Positions 20,701-31,700 of a stretch of 64,000 nt of DNA are shown here, piece by piece. The DNA lies in assembly GCF_028476545.1 (NCBI RefSeq), contig NW_026732354.1:1-64000 (forward strand), written 5' to 3'. Every line of letters starts with the position of its first letter. Within the stretch, counting starts at the first letter, position 1. Source of the DNA: Physella acuta. Its lineage: Eukaryota; Mollusca; Gastropoda; Physidae. Under the pieces are notes generated by a model. It ran no database searches and was not told the DNA's origin. It saw only the letters and a list, made by a program, of their open reading frames with translations. The position numbers and the translations under genes are program-made.

Positions 20701-23438
20701 CCCTCAAACCTCTCTGCACGCATACTGTCACCACTCCCCCCCCCCTCACACCCCCCACCTCCGTACACCTTCCCTCAACCCTGTCTGCACACATACTGTC
20801 GCCACTCACCCCCACACCCCCACTACCGTACACCTTCCCTCAACCCTGTCTGCACACATACTGTCGCCACTCCCCCCCCCCCCACCTCCGTACACCTTCC
20901 CTCAACCCTGTCTGCCCGCATACTGTCACCACTCCCCCCACTCCCCCACCTCCGTACACCTTCCCTCAACCCTGTCTGCACGCATACTGTCGCCACTCCC
21001 CCCCCCCACCCCACCTCCGTACACCTTCCCTCAAACCTGTCTGCACGCATACTGTCACCACTCCCCCCCCACACCCCCACCTCCGTACACCTTCCCTCAA
21101 CCCTGTCTGCACGCATACTGTCACCACTCTCCCCCCCCCCCCCCCCCCGCCCACACCCCCACCTCCGTACACCTTCCCTCAACCCTGTCTGCACGCATAC
21201 TGTCGCCACTCACCCGCCCCTATCACAATTTTACGAAACAATTTCATATTCAAATAATTTTGCTGACCTTCGGGCAATACGTCTTTGATCATGTTATTAG
21301 TTCCTTGGCAACGTAGTCATTGATTTTCTTCTCTGGGCCACCGGGGGCGGATAAATCAAAATTGTCCGCTTTGGAATAGTAATACTTCTCAACGTCATCG
21401 ACATATTGTTCCAGTATTTCAAAGTTAGAATTGAGAAAAATAGCGTTTCCCGTGTTTAGCACAACATCATGAACAGACTTTAACTATAAAAACAGATACG
21501 TTGTATTCAGTTGACATAATGTTGTAACGTGTTTAAGAGAGTTATGATTATTAAATTGTCAAAATTTATGTTTATATCAAAACTGGAAGAAACGCATTGT
21601 CAAACTGCTTAAAAGGGGATCAAAAAGTCCCATGCTCAAACCCCTGGGCAGAAGAGAGTAGTGAGAGTAAACCTTCTATGAGAGAAAACCAAAAAGTCAA
21701 ACAACTGCTGCCTTCTAGTTTGTTCTTGAATGGAAAAATACTATGAAGCAAACCCAAAGAGAAAAGCAGGCTGAAATCAGAGTCAATGGCCTCAATGGCG
21801 CATAACCAGTTGACACGTATCCTTAATTGTGATGGAGGCGTGGTCGAGTCGGCAAAAGCTCATGGTTGAAAAATTCGAAAAAAAAAGTCCCGAGTTCAAA
21901 CCCTCTGGCAGATAAGGCTCGATCCCCTTCCGTTAAGAACGAAGAAGAAGGGGAAAAGGAGTCAACGGCCTATATTGCGCATCACAAGTTGATGCTTGAT
22001 TGTGTTGTTGGAAATCACGTCCAATATTACAAATAAGAACAAAGAAGAAAGATTAAACAGCTTAACTTATCATACAAAACGTGATAATACAACGTTACAA
22101 AAGTTTAGACATTGAAAACAAAATTACAAATTACTAATTACGAATTTAATTATTTTTCCTCAAATCACTTCAAAGTATCAAGAAAGTACTTTTTTTTTTA
22201 ACCAAACAAAGTTCGGTTTCCTTACACTTATAAAGTCAAAGCAAGTTTAGATGAACATGTCCTTAGTCCTTACCCCATCGATGAGATCTTTATAAGTACT
22301 GTGAGTTGCAGCTCCAAGAGAGGTAACTCCAAGCGTCGTCTCCATTTCTTTTGCCGTTTTCTTTCTGGCACCCAGCAAGGCCATAGACATGGCTGAATGG
22401 ATACTGAACAGGGCATACAGATAAACCTTACAAGTACACGAATAAATATAGTAACGTATTATTCAACGGCAAAGTTTGGGGGGGGGGGGGGGGTGGACTT
22501 TTGTGACAAAGTGTGAGGTAAAAATCGGTTTTGAAAAATACTGAACAGGGCATACAGATAAACTTTACAAATACACTAAATTTAAAAAAAAAAAACATTT
22601 TACAGATCTATCAAAGCTTTGCTGTAAAGCAGAAAGCAGTGGCGTAGCGAGGTCGGGTGTCACCCGGTGCGGCACTTAATGGTGTCACCCCCCCCCCAGA
22701 GGCGTAGCGACCCTTCCCGGGGACAAACTTTCAAATTTTCGATTTGCACCCCCCCCCCCTTCAAACTTTCGATTTGCACCCCCCCCCCCCTCAAGTTTTT
22801 CTCTATATATTTTGCTATTTTTTGCCTTGGTGTCACCCCCCTAAATGGTGTCACCCGGTACGGTCCGCACCCCCGCCCCCCCCTCGCTACGCCCCTGCTG
22901 TAAAGTACTCATGCATACACACGCCGCACTCTGGGGTGAGGAACTTTTTTGACGATGGGCACCATGGAGGTAAAATCGCCTTTTAAAAAGCGTATAGGAA
23001 AGTAAAAATAAACTCAACAAAACAAAAACGAAATAAATGTTACTAATTTAAAAAAAATTGTTACATGCAATATTTTCTCAATCATAAATCGTTAGAACAT
23101 TCCGAAACTCCTTTTATTAACAGTGGGACGTCATTGTTAAACAATCTAAATACGTTTCTAAATTGTAGGCTACTCTTTTTTTTTTTACGGAGATCGATTA
23201 TTTGTGATTTGGGGGTGGGTGGAAGGTGGGGGTTGCATGTTATACCCCCGTGTCCACGCCTCCGGTTAAGGTCATGTTTTTACCTGTACGGCGAGTAGAC
23301 CACATTGGGCGTGTCCAGCGCCACCTTCTGGTACAGTCTCTGGGAGAAATCTGACGTGGCCGCAGCCAAGGTCTTTTGCTGGTCGCCACTGACCAGCTGA
23401 CCAGCGATGGCCAGAATTAGAACTGTGAGACTCCTCAT
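16066..23438 (-). CDS. Serpin (paralogue 2), seven exons, one frameshift
   Basis: Secreted-type serpin. Coding exons, 5' to 3': 23438-23284, 22403-22274, 21483-21268, 19703-19573, 19123-18979, 17324-17130, 16286-16066. All junctions are GT-AG and phases agree. The start is at MRSLTVLILAIAGQ, a clear signal peptide; a TTCCAG just upstream may be a 5'UTR acceptor. Serpin landmarks in order: SPYSIHSAMSMALLGARKKT, INDYVAKE, VMLLVNTIFFNGTW, the central sheet [21 protein letters not shown], hinge [10 protein letters not shown] (about residue 342) and FMADHPFIYFLRD. The loop contains an L-S-R-S stretch near P1. Without the defect it would be about 397 residues, a usual serpin length. One base is missing after VAKE in exon 3 (near 21300), giving an early stop; this could be a sequencing error or a young pseudogene. 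It is convergent with the serpin ending at 2628 and divergent from SETD6. Confidence 0.93.
16300..16745. other. Last intron of serpin-2, homologous to that of serpin-1
   Basis: After a G tract at 16308-16322, the sequence, read inverted, resembles the last intron of serpin-1 (for example the TTCTGTATTTT and CCCCATCC motifs of 2310-2400). Introns as well as exons are therefore shared by the two paralogues. No other feature. Confidence 0.55.
16752..17120 (+). repeat. tRNA-derived SINE, head-to-tail pair
   Basis: The head GTGGTCGAGTCGGTAAAG fits a pol III A box and GAGTTCGAACCC fits a B box. The body (AAAAACAGGCTGAAATC, CAATGGCGCATAACCAGTTG) is followed directly by a second, shortened head at 17022 and a GAAGAAGAA tail. 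It sits in the last serpin-2 intron, opposite to the gene. The same two-unit arrangement occurs at 21605-22055. Confidence 0.8.
17668..17702 (+). repeat. (GT)n microsatellite
   Basis: About 17 GT units followed by GA repeats, in the serpin-2 intron between 17324 and 18979. Confidence 0.95.
18186..19003 (-). repeat. Minisatellite copying the serpin-2 splice donor (13 units of about 61-65 bp)
   Basis: The same unit as at 722-1163, inverted with the gene. On the minus strand each unit reads ACATTTCAAGCCTGG/GTGAGTGGG..., so 13 near-identical 5' splice sites lie in a row. The rightmost is the real exon end (18979). Two length variants (with or without GACG/GACA) alternate in blocks. Confidence 0.95.
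19280..19495 (+). mobile_element. Decayed hAT-type MITE, family 1
   Basis: TTTCTTTCAG at the left, the GTAAGTATATATTTTCTATT module and G-rich tracts, then GAGAGTTGCTTGAAAGCTACACTGAG at the right, are degraded versions of the family-1 parts. It lies in the serpin-2 intron between the exons at 19123 and 19573. Confidence 0.5.
20270..21215. repeat. C-rich minisatellite, about 14 units of 62-70 bp
   Basis: Fourteen copies of a unit containing CTCCGTACACCTTCCCTCAA and CTGTCTGCACGCATACTGTC, separated by variable C tracts, in the serpin-2 intron 19704-21267. Unlike the other arrays here it does not touch a splice junction. Units vary mainly in C-tract length and in three alternating bases (ACGC/ACAC, CACC/CGCC). 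Confidence 0.97.
21605..22055 (+). repeat. tRNA-derived SINE, second two-unit copy
   Basis: The same family as 16752-17120: GTGGTCGAGTCGGCAAAAG head, GAGTTCAAACCC B box, CAATGGCGCATAACCAGTTG body, second head after GTGATGGAGGC, and a GAAGAAG-rich tail. It lies in the serpin-2 intron 21484-22273, opposite to the gene. The first head is degraded. Confidence 0.75.
22637..22897 (+). mobile_element. Composite hAT MITE: one MITE nested in another
   Basis: The outer element starts CAGTGGCGTAGCGAGGTC and ends TCGCTACGCCCCTG, with GGTGTCACCC modules. An inner family-2 MITE starts CAGAGGCGTAGCGACCC at about 22697. CTGTAAAG flanks both sides, seven bases outside the left end. It lies in serpin-2 intron 1. 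The same nested structure recurs at 57688-58022. Confidence 0.85.
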
Positions 23439-23547
23439 GTAGTTCTGGAAGACACAGACGTACTTTCTATTCACATTTGTTAGACGAGAGATAACATGTG
23501 TTAGTCCCTGGGAGACTATTGGTATAGTCATCCTCCCATGTGACACC

Positions 23548-23814
23548 CAGAGGCGTAGCGACCCTTCCCGGCGCCCGGGGACAAACTTTCAATTTGGCGC
23601 CCCCCTCGGGAGCAAATGTTCAAATTTTTAATTTGCACCCCCTCCCTCAAACTTTCGAATTGCACCCCCCCCCCCGCCTCAAACTACTTATAATGCAAAA
23701 GTGCAGCTAAAATGACATTATAATTTGTTTTTATAACCCATTTTGGCGCTCCCTAAGGTCGGCGCCCGGTGCATATGTACCCCCCTGCCCCCCCCCCCCA
23801 TCGCTACGCCTCTG
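23548..23814 (+). mobile_element. hAT-type MITE, family 2, intact ends
   Basis: CAGAGGCGTAGCGACCCTTC at the left and TCGCTACGCCTCTG at the right, flanked by a perfect 8-bp duplication GTGACACC. The interior has repeated TTTGCACCCCC modules with long C tracts and GGCGCCC boxes. It lies about 110 bp upstream of the serpin-2 start codon and may affect its promoter. Confidence 0.93.
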
Positions 23815-23939
23815 GTGACACCCATAGTATCAAAATGCGTCCATGTACAATGAGGGGGGGGGGGCCTTCGGCACCCATAGATCACGTGTTGAGGTGTGAC
23901 GTGGAGGCGGTTATGACACTCAAAGGATCACAATTCCAA

Positions 23940-24205
<266 letters not shown>

Positions 24206-24845
24206 TTCGTTCTCTCTCTCTCTTTCTCAATATAAAGAGTGTAAAGAGTGTTGTATTTCCTTCTTTTCGGTTACATATAAAAACTTGATATTATAAACTT
24301 TTGTTTAAAATAACATAAGACATAAGAGAATAGGCCTACGTTACATAATTTAGCTGACGAGAACATGCGGTTTTTTTTTTTTAAAGTAGGCCTAGAGTAG
24401 ACTTACAAGTTGTTGAAATACTTCCCCTAATGAAATATATTACACACTTTGTGAAAACACAAGTCATACAGATTGAACAGTCCCGTCGTTCGCTACGTGA
24501 ACAGACAGTCAGTTGTTGTTTAATTAAAACTATTTTTAGACAGCACGTAGGCCTAAAGAGTATACGATCCACAACACACGCATCGTTTTCAATAATAAAA
24601 TTATTTAATTTTCAAACTTCCTACACAACTTAGTGAAACACATGTTTCAGAATTACCAGGTGGGGCATGGTATAGAATAAGACCTATTGCTATTATGATA
24701 CGGGTAGAGGCGCCTCCATAAGTAAAATATTGATCTTGCGAAATCCTTCCCACAGCACAACTCTAATTACATGTTTTAGTACGTGCAAGAACGCGGCTCT
24801 TGGGATTAAATTGTTGTATTCAGTCAGGGGTGGACGGACTGCGTC
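24206..24845. other. Intergenic, nothing recognised
   Basis: Between the divergent serpin-2 and SETD6 genes. AT-rich; no exon, RNA gene or repeat identified. Confidence 0.5.
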
Positions 24846-24980
24846 CAGAGTTTCTTCCAGGCATCTGGTGTTTATAATGGAATTTATATAGAAAACATAT
24901 ACTTTTACCAGTGTCCGCTCCCCTCCCCCCCCCCCCCGAAAATATCCCCCCCCGGAGAAAAAAGTCTGGAAGAAACACTG
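24846..24980 (-). mobile_element. hAT-type MITE, family 1, inverted copy
   Basis: Starts CAGAGTTTCTTCCAGGCATC and ends GGAAGAAACACTG, with the AAAACATATACTTTTACCAG module and C tracts (complement of the G tracts). No matching 8-bp flank was found, so one side may have been altered. Confidence 0.8.
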
Positions 24981-25747
24981 GCAGAACGGGGGGGGGGAGG
25001 GGGGAGAAAGTCCGGGTGAGTTTTATTTTTGTTGTGCAATTCCCCCCCCCCCCCCCATCAAAACCTAAGGGGCGTTGCCAACGGGTCACTTTACATATTA
25101 AAATATACAATAATAATATAGGTCGTATTACCAGGTATTTCTTGGGGGCTCCGCCTTTAGTAAATTTCTTAATTCCTGCCTGGTGATGCTGATTGACGAT
25201 CAGCGCAGTGTGTTCCCTAACCAACCCCATCTTAACTTATTGATTTCGTAGCAGATGTTGTTAGACTAGCGGATTGTATGTATTCGTATTAGGCGGGTGT
25301 TTATTACTAGACTTTATCAGTGGTGGTCTTTGTCGTCCTCAAACCTCTGCCCCGTACGGCAGCACTGACTTTAAATTGGAGTTGAATAGGCGCACCTTGG
25401 TGGTCAACGACACCTCACATGAATCCCAGAATGTTCTTACGTTAAGCTGTGCAAAGTCGGCCGTACTTGGTTTGCCTAACCATGATATGATATCTGCACT
25501 GTTCCGTACTGATGGCCTAATAATTTTGGTCTCCGATAGAGTCTACTTCCTAATCTAGATTTTGGGTCTGTAGAAGTTCATAAAAGACACATAAGAAGAC
25601 AGACATACACTTACATTTATTTTTATATATCTTAATCATAATAATAAAATAATGATTATATGTATTATATTAATTTGTAAATATTAGAATTGGTAGTACT
25701 TTTGAAATAAAGGGACTTCACTCTCACTAAACGTAACATAAACAGAA
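24981..25747. other. SETD6 upstream region
   Basis: A reading frame at 25274-25558 (94 codons) has no recognised motif. 25640-25747, just before the SETD6 start, is the likely promoter/5'UTR; no TATA box is evident at a fixed distance. Confidence 0.4.
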
Positions 25748-28700
25748 ATGGCCGCCTCCACTAAACGAAAGCATGAACCCGATAACAAGAAAGCTAAGCA
25801 AAAAAGAAATCTTGTGTCGATGGATACGACTGATAAAAAGTTGTGTGAATTTTTAGAATGGTGTGAAAAGAACAACTTTAATATTTCTCCTAAAGTAAAT
25901 AGTTTTAAAAATTATTTTACTTCTAGAATCCATGATTAGAATGATCAGATCAGTAGATCTAGATCTAATCTAGAAATTGGTAATCTATCGTGTTGGGTAC
26001 GTAAAATCGCCCGCGATTTGTAATGTGAAAAACAGGTGACTCCTTAAATTTTAATAATTATTTCACATTTTGAGGAGGATTTATGTTTTAAAAAATTCAA
26101 AAATGTTTCCTTGATTCATAAATTTATGTACCTGTTTTTAAACAATTGAATTAAAATTTTTCCGTAATTAATGAAGACTAGCGATGTTTCCAACAGATGC
26201 AACCATGCTCATTTACTACAGCAGCCATCTTGTCTAAGTTTTATTTTCATAAGCTTTTAGCGCCAGATTCAGGGGGAAGCCACTCTATTTTACAAATGGC
26301 TGCTGTTTATATAGCAAATCTTGCTCTCAGACACTGCTGTTTATAGTTAATTTCTGGCCTATATCGATATATTTTAGGGAGGCTCACTAACTTAAAAGCG
26401 TCCTTGGTTGCTAACCAGAACATGGCGTAAGGATCGGACCATGACTTCCGGCGAGTTTTTCGACTTAGTTCCAGAGACCTTCTTAGAATTACTTTTAAAA
26501 ATGTTTATCACGAGTAAAATGGCGGGTTTTCACGTTATAAAAACATGCTATAGGTGGCAAGGCTAAATATGCCAGAAAAGCATTTTCAAAAATTGCTTTG
26601 GGGAATGTAGGCTAAATTTAAAGTCGGTGTCATTCAAAATAATATAACTTTTTAAATATAGATCTCCCTATCACAAAATTGATTTCCAAAGTAAAGCATT
26701 ATTAGTTTTATCATTCTATGAAAAAATAAATCAAATATCTTCAACACTTTTTTTTATATGATGTGTCCAAAAAATGACAACCAATTTTTTTTATTTTTTT
26801 TGACCACGTGACCGCTATTTGAATGGATACGTTTACCTGGCATGGTTTTTTATTTTGCTCTTTTGTACAATAAAAATTGTTATAAAATTAAAGAAATAAA
26901 AGAATTCAAACATCACTTCTGTCTTGTCTTTTTTAAAATTTATTTCTGATGACATTCTCTTAATTTTTTTTCCTCTATAAATATATCCCGACGATAGACG
27001 GGCCAATTCTACTTTTAGGAACTCTCTTGTGAAAAAAAATTAGATCTATTTCACGGTCACTTAAAAAGTTAAACCTTTCAACTTTTAACCAGGTTGTCAT
27101 GGATGATCCGTCATATCATAGCTGTGAGTGACAAAACATTTTAAAATTCAATAATTTAGTCTAAACTCGCTACAACCCCCAAATTAGTGCCTAGAGGATA
27201 AAGTATGGACGTTTTTTATTCAGTTGTCATGTTTAAATTGAGAATTGAGTAGATTTCACATATAGTAAGAAAAACTAATATATTTAGCCATTGATTTAGG
27301 TTTATTATTCATTTATCTATAATATTTGACACAAACATATGACAATATAATTCTATTAAAGCCTTGACAATGAGGTAACGTTTTCGTACATAAATAGCCG
27401 CGGGCGATTTTACGTACCCAAAACGATAGATTACCTAGAAATTTAATATTTATTAATTTAAAAATAAAATTAGGCCTATTAAAATATCATTTAATATAGG
27501 CCTAGACTCTCTATATTTAATTTTCTAATTTAAAGTAGGCCTAGACTTAGATCTAGATCTAGCTAGAGTAGATAGGGTAATCTATCGTAAAAATCACCCG
27601 CGACTAGTAATGTGAAAAACAGGTGACTCCTTAAATTTTAATAATCATTTCACATTTTGAGGAGGATTTATGTTTTGAAAAATACAAAAATGTTTCCTTG
27701 TTTCATTTAATACATTTATGTACCTGTTTTTATTATTTTAAACAATTGAATTAAAACTTTTCAGTAATAAATGAAGACTATCGATGTTTCCAACAGATAC
27801 AACCATGCTCATTTACTATAACAGCCATCTTGTTTATTTTTTAAATTGTAAACTTAAAGCGCAAGATTCAGGGGAAGCCACTCTAACTTACAGATGGCCG
27901 CTTTTTATATAGCGAATCCTGCTCGCAAACATTGCTGTTTAAAGTTAATTTCTTGCCTATTATTTACTAATTTAGCCATTGATTTAGGTTTATAATTCAT
28001 TTATCTATAATATTTGACACAAATATATCACAATATATTTCTACTAAAGCCTTGACAATGAGGTAACTTTTTCGTACATTACTAGCCGAGGGCGATTTTA
28101 CATACCTAAAACGATAGATTACCCTAGATAGTAGATACTAGATAGAATCTAATTTAAATTATTTTAAAATTATTCTCTCCTCTGACTCTTACTCTAGCTG
28201 CTTGTAATCTAGTGCCTAGAAGTAGTAGTAGAGTAGAAGTAGCTAGATCTAGAATCTAGATCTTGTCTTCTAGATTTACCAATTTTATTTTTGTTTAAGT
28301 AAAAAAAAAGTCACTAGGCCTAGCGGAGCACCCTGGCCTAGGCCCTACTCTACGCCTACTGGCTACACCCTACTTAAAAAATTTTGCTGAGTTTATTTTC
28401 ATGCAGTGTGTTTATGACTTATTACTTAGAAGTCTAATCTTATTCTTATGTAATATGTAATTAATTTTATTGCTACCCCAAGGTCGTATGTTTGAAGTGT
28501 GAAGTAAATGAATGTGAGGGGGTTTTTGGGGTTAAACAGCTTTTTAGTTATGTCTATATACTAGTAACTAGTATGAGTAGTACAAGTCATAAGTATGTTA
28601 CGTCCACTTGTGGAAAACATAGACTTGATTAGAATGACATAATTAAAAGTGAAAAAGGACTCAAGCTGTGTAGCATATTGAGTTGATTGAAACAAAGGCT

Positions 28701-31700
28701 AACACTCAACAGGTACAAGTAGGCAGAAAAGAATCTTGCGCCCAGTAGGCCTATGAATATTGTCTCATAACAGATTAATTAACCATAGTATTTAAATTTA
28801 AGACCCAAACTGACTTAGGGACTGAAATGTATAATATAATTTTTATAATGTATCTCATCTTGACTGCTGGGTCTGAAGTAACATTTAACAGTAATAACAC
28901 TTTTTGCATCCATAAGGTTCAAGTAAGCAGAAAAGGATCTTGCGCCCAATATGGGATGGTTGCTGTTGAAGACATAGCAGAAAGCTACTGCCTGTTTCAA
29001 GTTCCTAGAACGTGTTTACTAACACCAGAGAACTCTACCATCAGTGACCTCATAGAAAAAGGTGACTTGAGAATCTGGTATTGTTAAACATTCCATTGAT
29101 ATACTAGTTGATGTTATTGTTAAACGTTCCCATTTACTAATTGACTTGTGTTTGTAGCCTGTGTTTTATTTTTGTACATCACATTTTGAGCAAATTCATC
29201 ATTATTATAAACAAATTTTATTTTAAGATGTTTTGTACAGGCTAGAAATAACTCACATTTTATGGCACAAATGCCTAAAAGTAGTAAAAGTAAAACAACT
29301 ATAAAAAAGAAGTTAAACTGTTGGTTAATTATTCTATTATTGTGTTGTTTTTGTTCTCAAAATATAAGAAACAGTAGGCCTATATCACTCTTCTCAAAAG
29401 TGTTTGTGGAGTTGTGTTTTTTACAAGCCTTAGCCAACATTACTCCAAGTCAAAAGCATTACAAAATGAACTTCCCAATATTTATTTTCTTAAATTTATT
29501 AAAAACATGGATAGATAATTATTAACTAAATAATGTTTAACTTGTTTTAAATAACTTGATTAAATTATATATTTCCAGATAAATCCAATTTATCAGCAAC
29601 CAACCAGTGGATCCCGCTATTGATTGCTTTGTTACATGAAAAGAATGATCCCTCATCCTTTTGGAGCCCGTACCTCAACCTTTTTCCAGATTTCCAGTCT
29701 CTGAACTTACCCATGTTCTGGGAGGAGTAAATATTTTTTTTGTTCTATTAAAACATTCAACTTAAACTTTTTAAAACTTTAAATTATTTATAACCACAAT
29801 ATGATTGAAAGAAGAGAAACTGAAATCAGTCAGTTATTTATATGTTTGTTGTATTTCTAATACAGTTATTTCTTTTTTATAAGTTTTAAGTCCGTTATTT
29901 TAATTTATTTGTTATAGTTCTAAGTCGGCTATTTTATCTGTTATAAGTTCAGAGGTCAAACAGCTTTTGGCAGGGACAGGGGTGGACACTGCTGTTGAAA
30001 GGGACATAAAAATGATTCAAGATGACTATAACAAACGAGTTGTTCCATTTTTTGATACACACAATCAGTTAAGGTTAGTTCAGTGTGTTCCAGGTTTTTT
30101 TAAATTTGATATCCAAAAAATTAACTGTTTGTGTTACAACCAATGAAATTTTTTATGTGTAACACAAATATTATTGAATTAGCACTGTATAAAAATTATA
30201 TTGTATTTATAGAAATGATTGTTAAGAACTTAAATCAACTTCAAGCAATTTTTTTTTGTTGTCTTAAAATTGACCAAGATTGCGAAATCAGTTATTTTTA
30301 TTAGTTGTGTTTTCTTTTATTCTACAGTGGGGACAAGAGGGATCTGGACCTGTTTAAAAAAATGGTTGCTTTTGTTATGGCCTATAGCTTCACTGAGCCT
30401 CAGTACAAGGAGAAGGATGAGGGAAGTGATGATGAAATAGATGAGGAAGAAGAAAAGACCATGTCACCCCCAATTATGGTACCACTGGCGGATGCTTTAA
30501 ATCACATTACCAAAAACAATGCTAAGCTGACCTTTGGGGAGGAGGCACTTAAAATGGTCTCAACTAGGCCAATTAAGAAGGTTATTGCTCATATTGTTTA
30601 TTATCTTTGATGCTATGTTTTAGTTTTTGGTTGGGTTGAGTTTTTTTTGTCTTTGTTCTCAATTGTAACAGAAGGGATCAAACAACAATTCTAGCATCGT
30701 TGTGAGTTGGTTGTTTTGTGTCCTGTAGTTTTAAAAAAGAAGTTCTCAAACTTCACATATGCATAGACATTGGTGGGAAAAGAGTGACAGCAAAAGTTAT
30801 AGCTTTTTGATGACCAGCTGGGGTTATAATTATGGTAATGTTTACCATTTTCATTATGGGATGGCGTTGTCACAATGTCAGTTAGTAGCTGCTCATGATT
30901 ACAAGCCAAGTCTTTGGTTTGGATTCCAAGCTTGAGTACATCTCTGTTCACCCAGCTTTGATGAGTATTTTGAATCTTATTTGAGGGAATAAATGCAGCT
31001 GGGAATTTAACTGTACTTACAATCTATTTGAGGAAATACATGGGAATTAAACTGTTCACACTATACCTTGATATGCAGAGGGTAGCTGAAACAGGTGCAC
31101 TCTACTTCACCTGGCCTTTTGACCATTTGTTTTTAAAATAACCATTTTAATCAACACAACTCTAAAGAATTTAAGTTAGCTGGCACCAGCAGACAAAAAC
31201 AGTTGATAACAATTGCTGTACTGCAGTGACTAATTCTTTGTTTAAACTCTCCTCAGGGCGAAGAGATATTCAACACATATGGCCAAGTCTCTAACCTTCA
31301 TCTAATGAACATGTACGGGTTTGCTGAGCCCTACCCTGATAACACCAATGATGTGGTAAGAGGGGGGAGAATTTGTTTTATTGTACTTAGTTTATATTAA
31401 AAGTTAACCCTTTAGCTGTGGATTTTTTTAACATTGCCATTAAACACTTCTATTTTGCTTATTTCTCCTTCAGGCTTCTGCCTATCTATTTGTTCAGTAA
31501 ATGTAGCAAAACAATTCATAATAAAAAAAAGCAAAGAAAATTGATCGATTCACGTTTGCCAAAATGACATTTACTGTAACATAAATATTTTTAAAATGTT
31601 GCATCATGCATTTATATGTACAATTACAGGGGCAATAGTGTGTAAAAATGTATTATTTTAACATTAAATGCCCTTGAGCTCACCTAACCCTGAAAGGTAT

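Noticed and set aside
20154-21257. 367-codon Pro/His/Thr-rich open frame, and mirror frames on the other strand
   Set aside because: It is the translation of a C-rich minisatellite inside a serpin intron; tract lengths vary and no start or splice context fits.
22667-22986. Pro-rich frames over the G/C tracts (also 57.7 kb and 62.4 kb)
   Set aside because: They translate hAT MITE homopolymers.
25274-25558. 94-codon frame upstream of SETD6
   Set aside because: No recognised motif, no splice context and no similarity to SETD6 N-termini.
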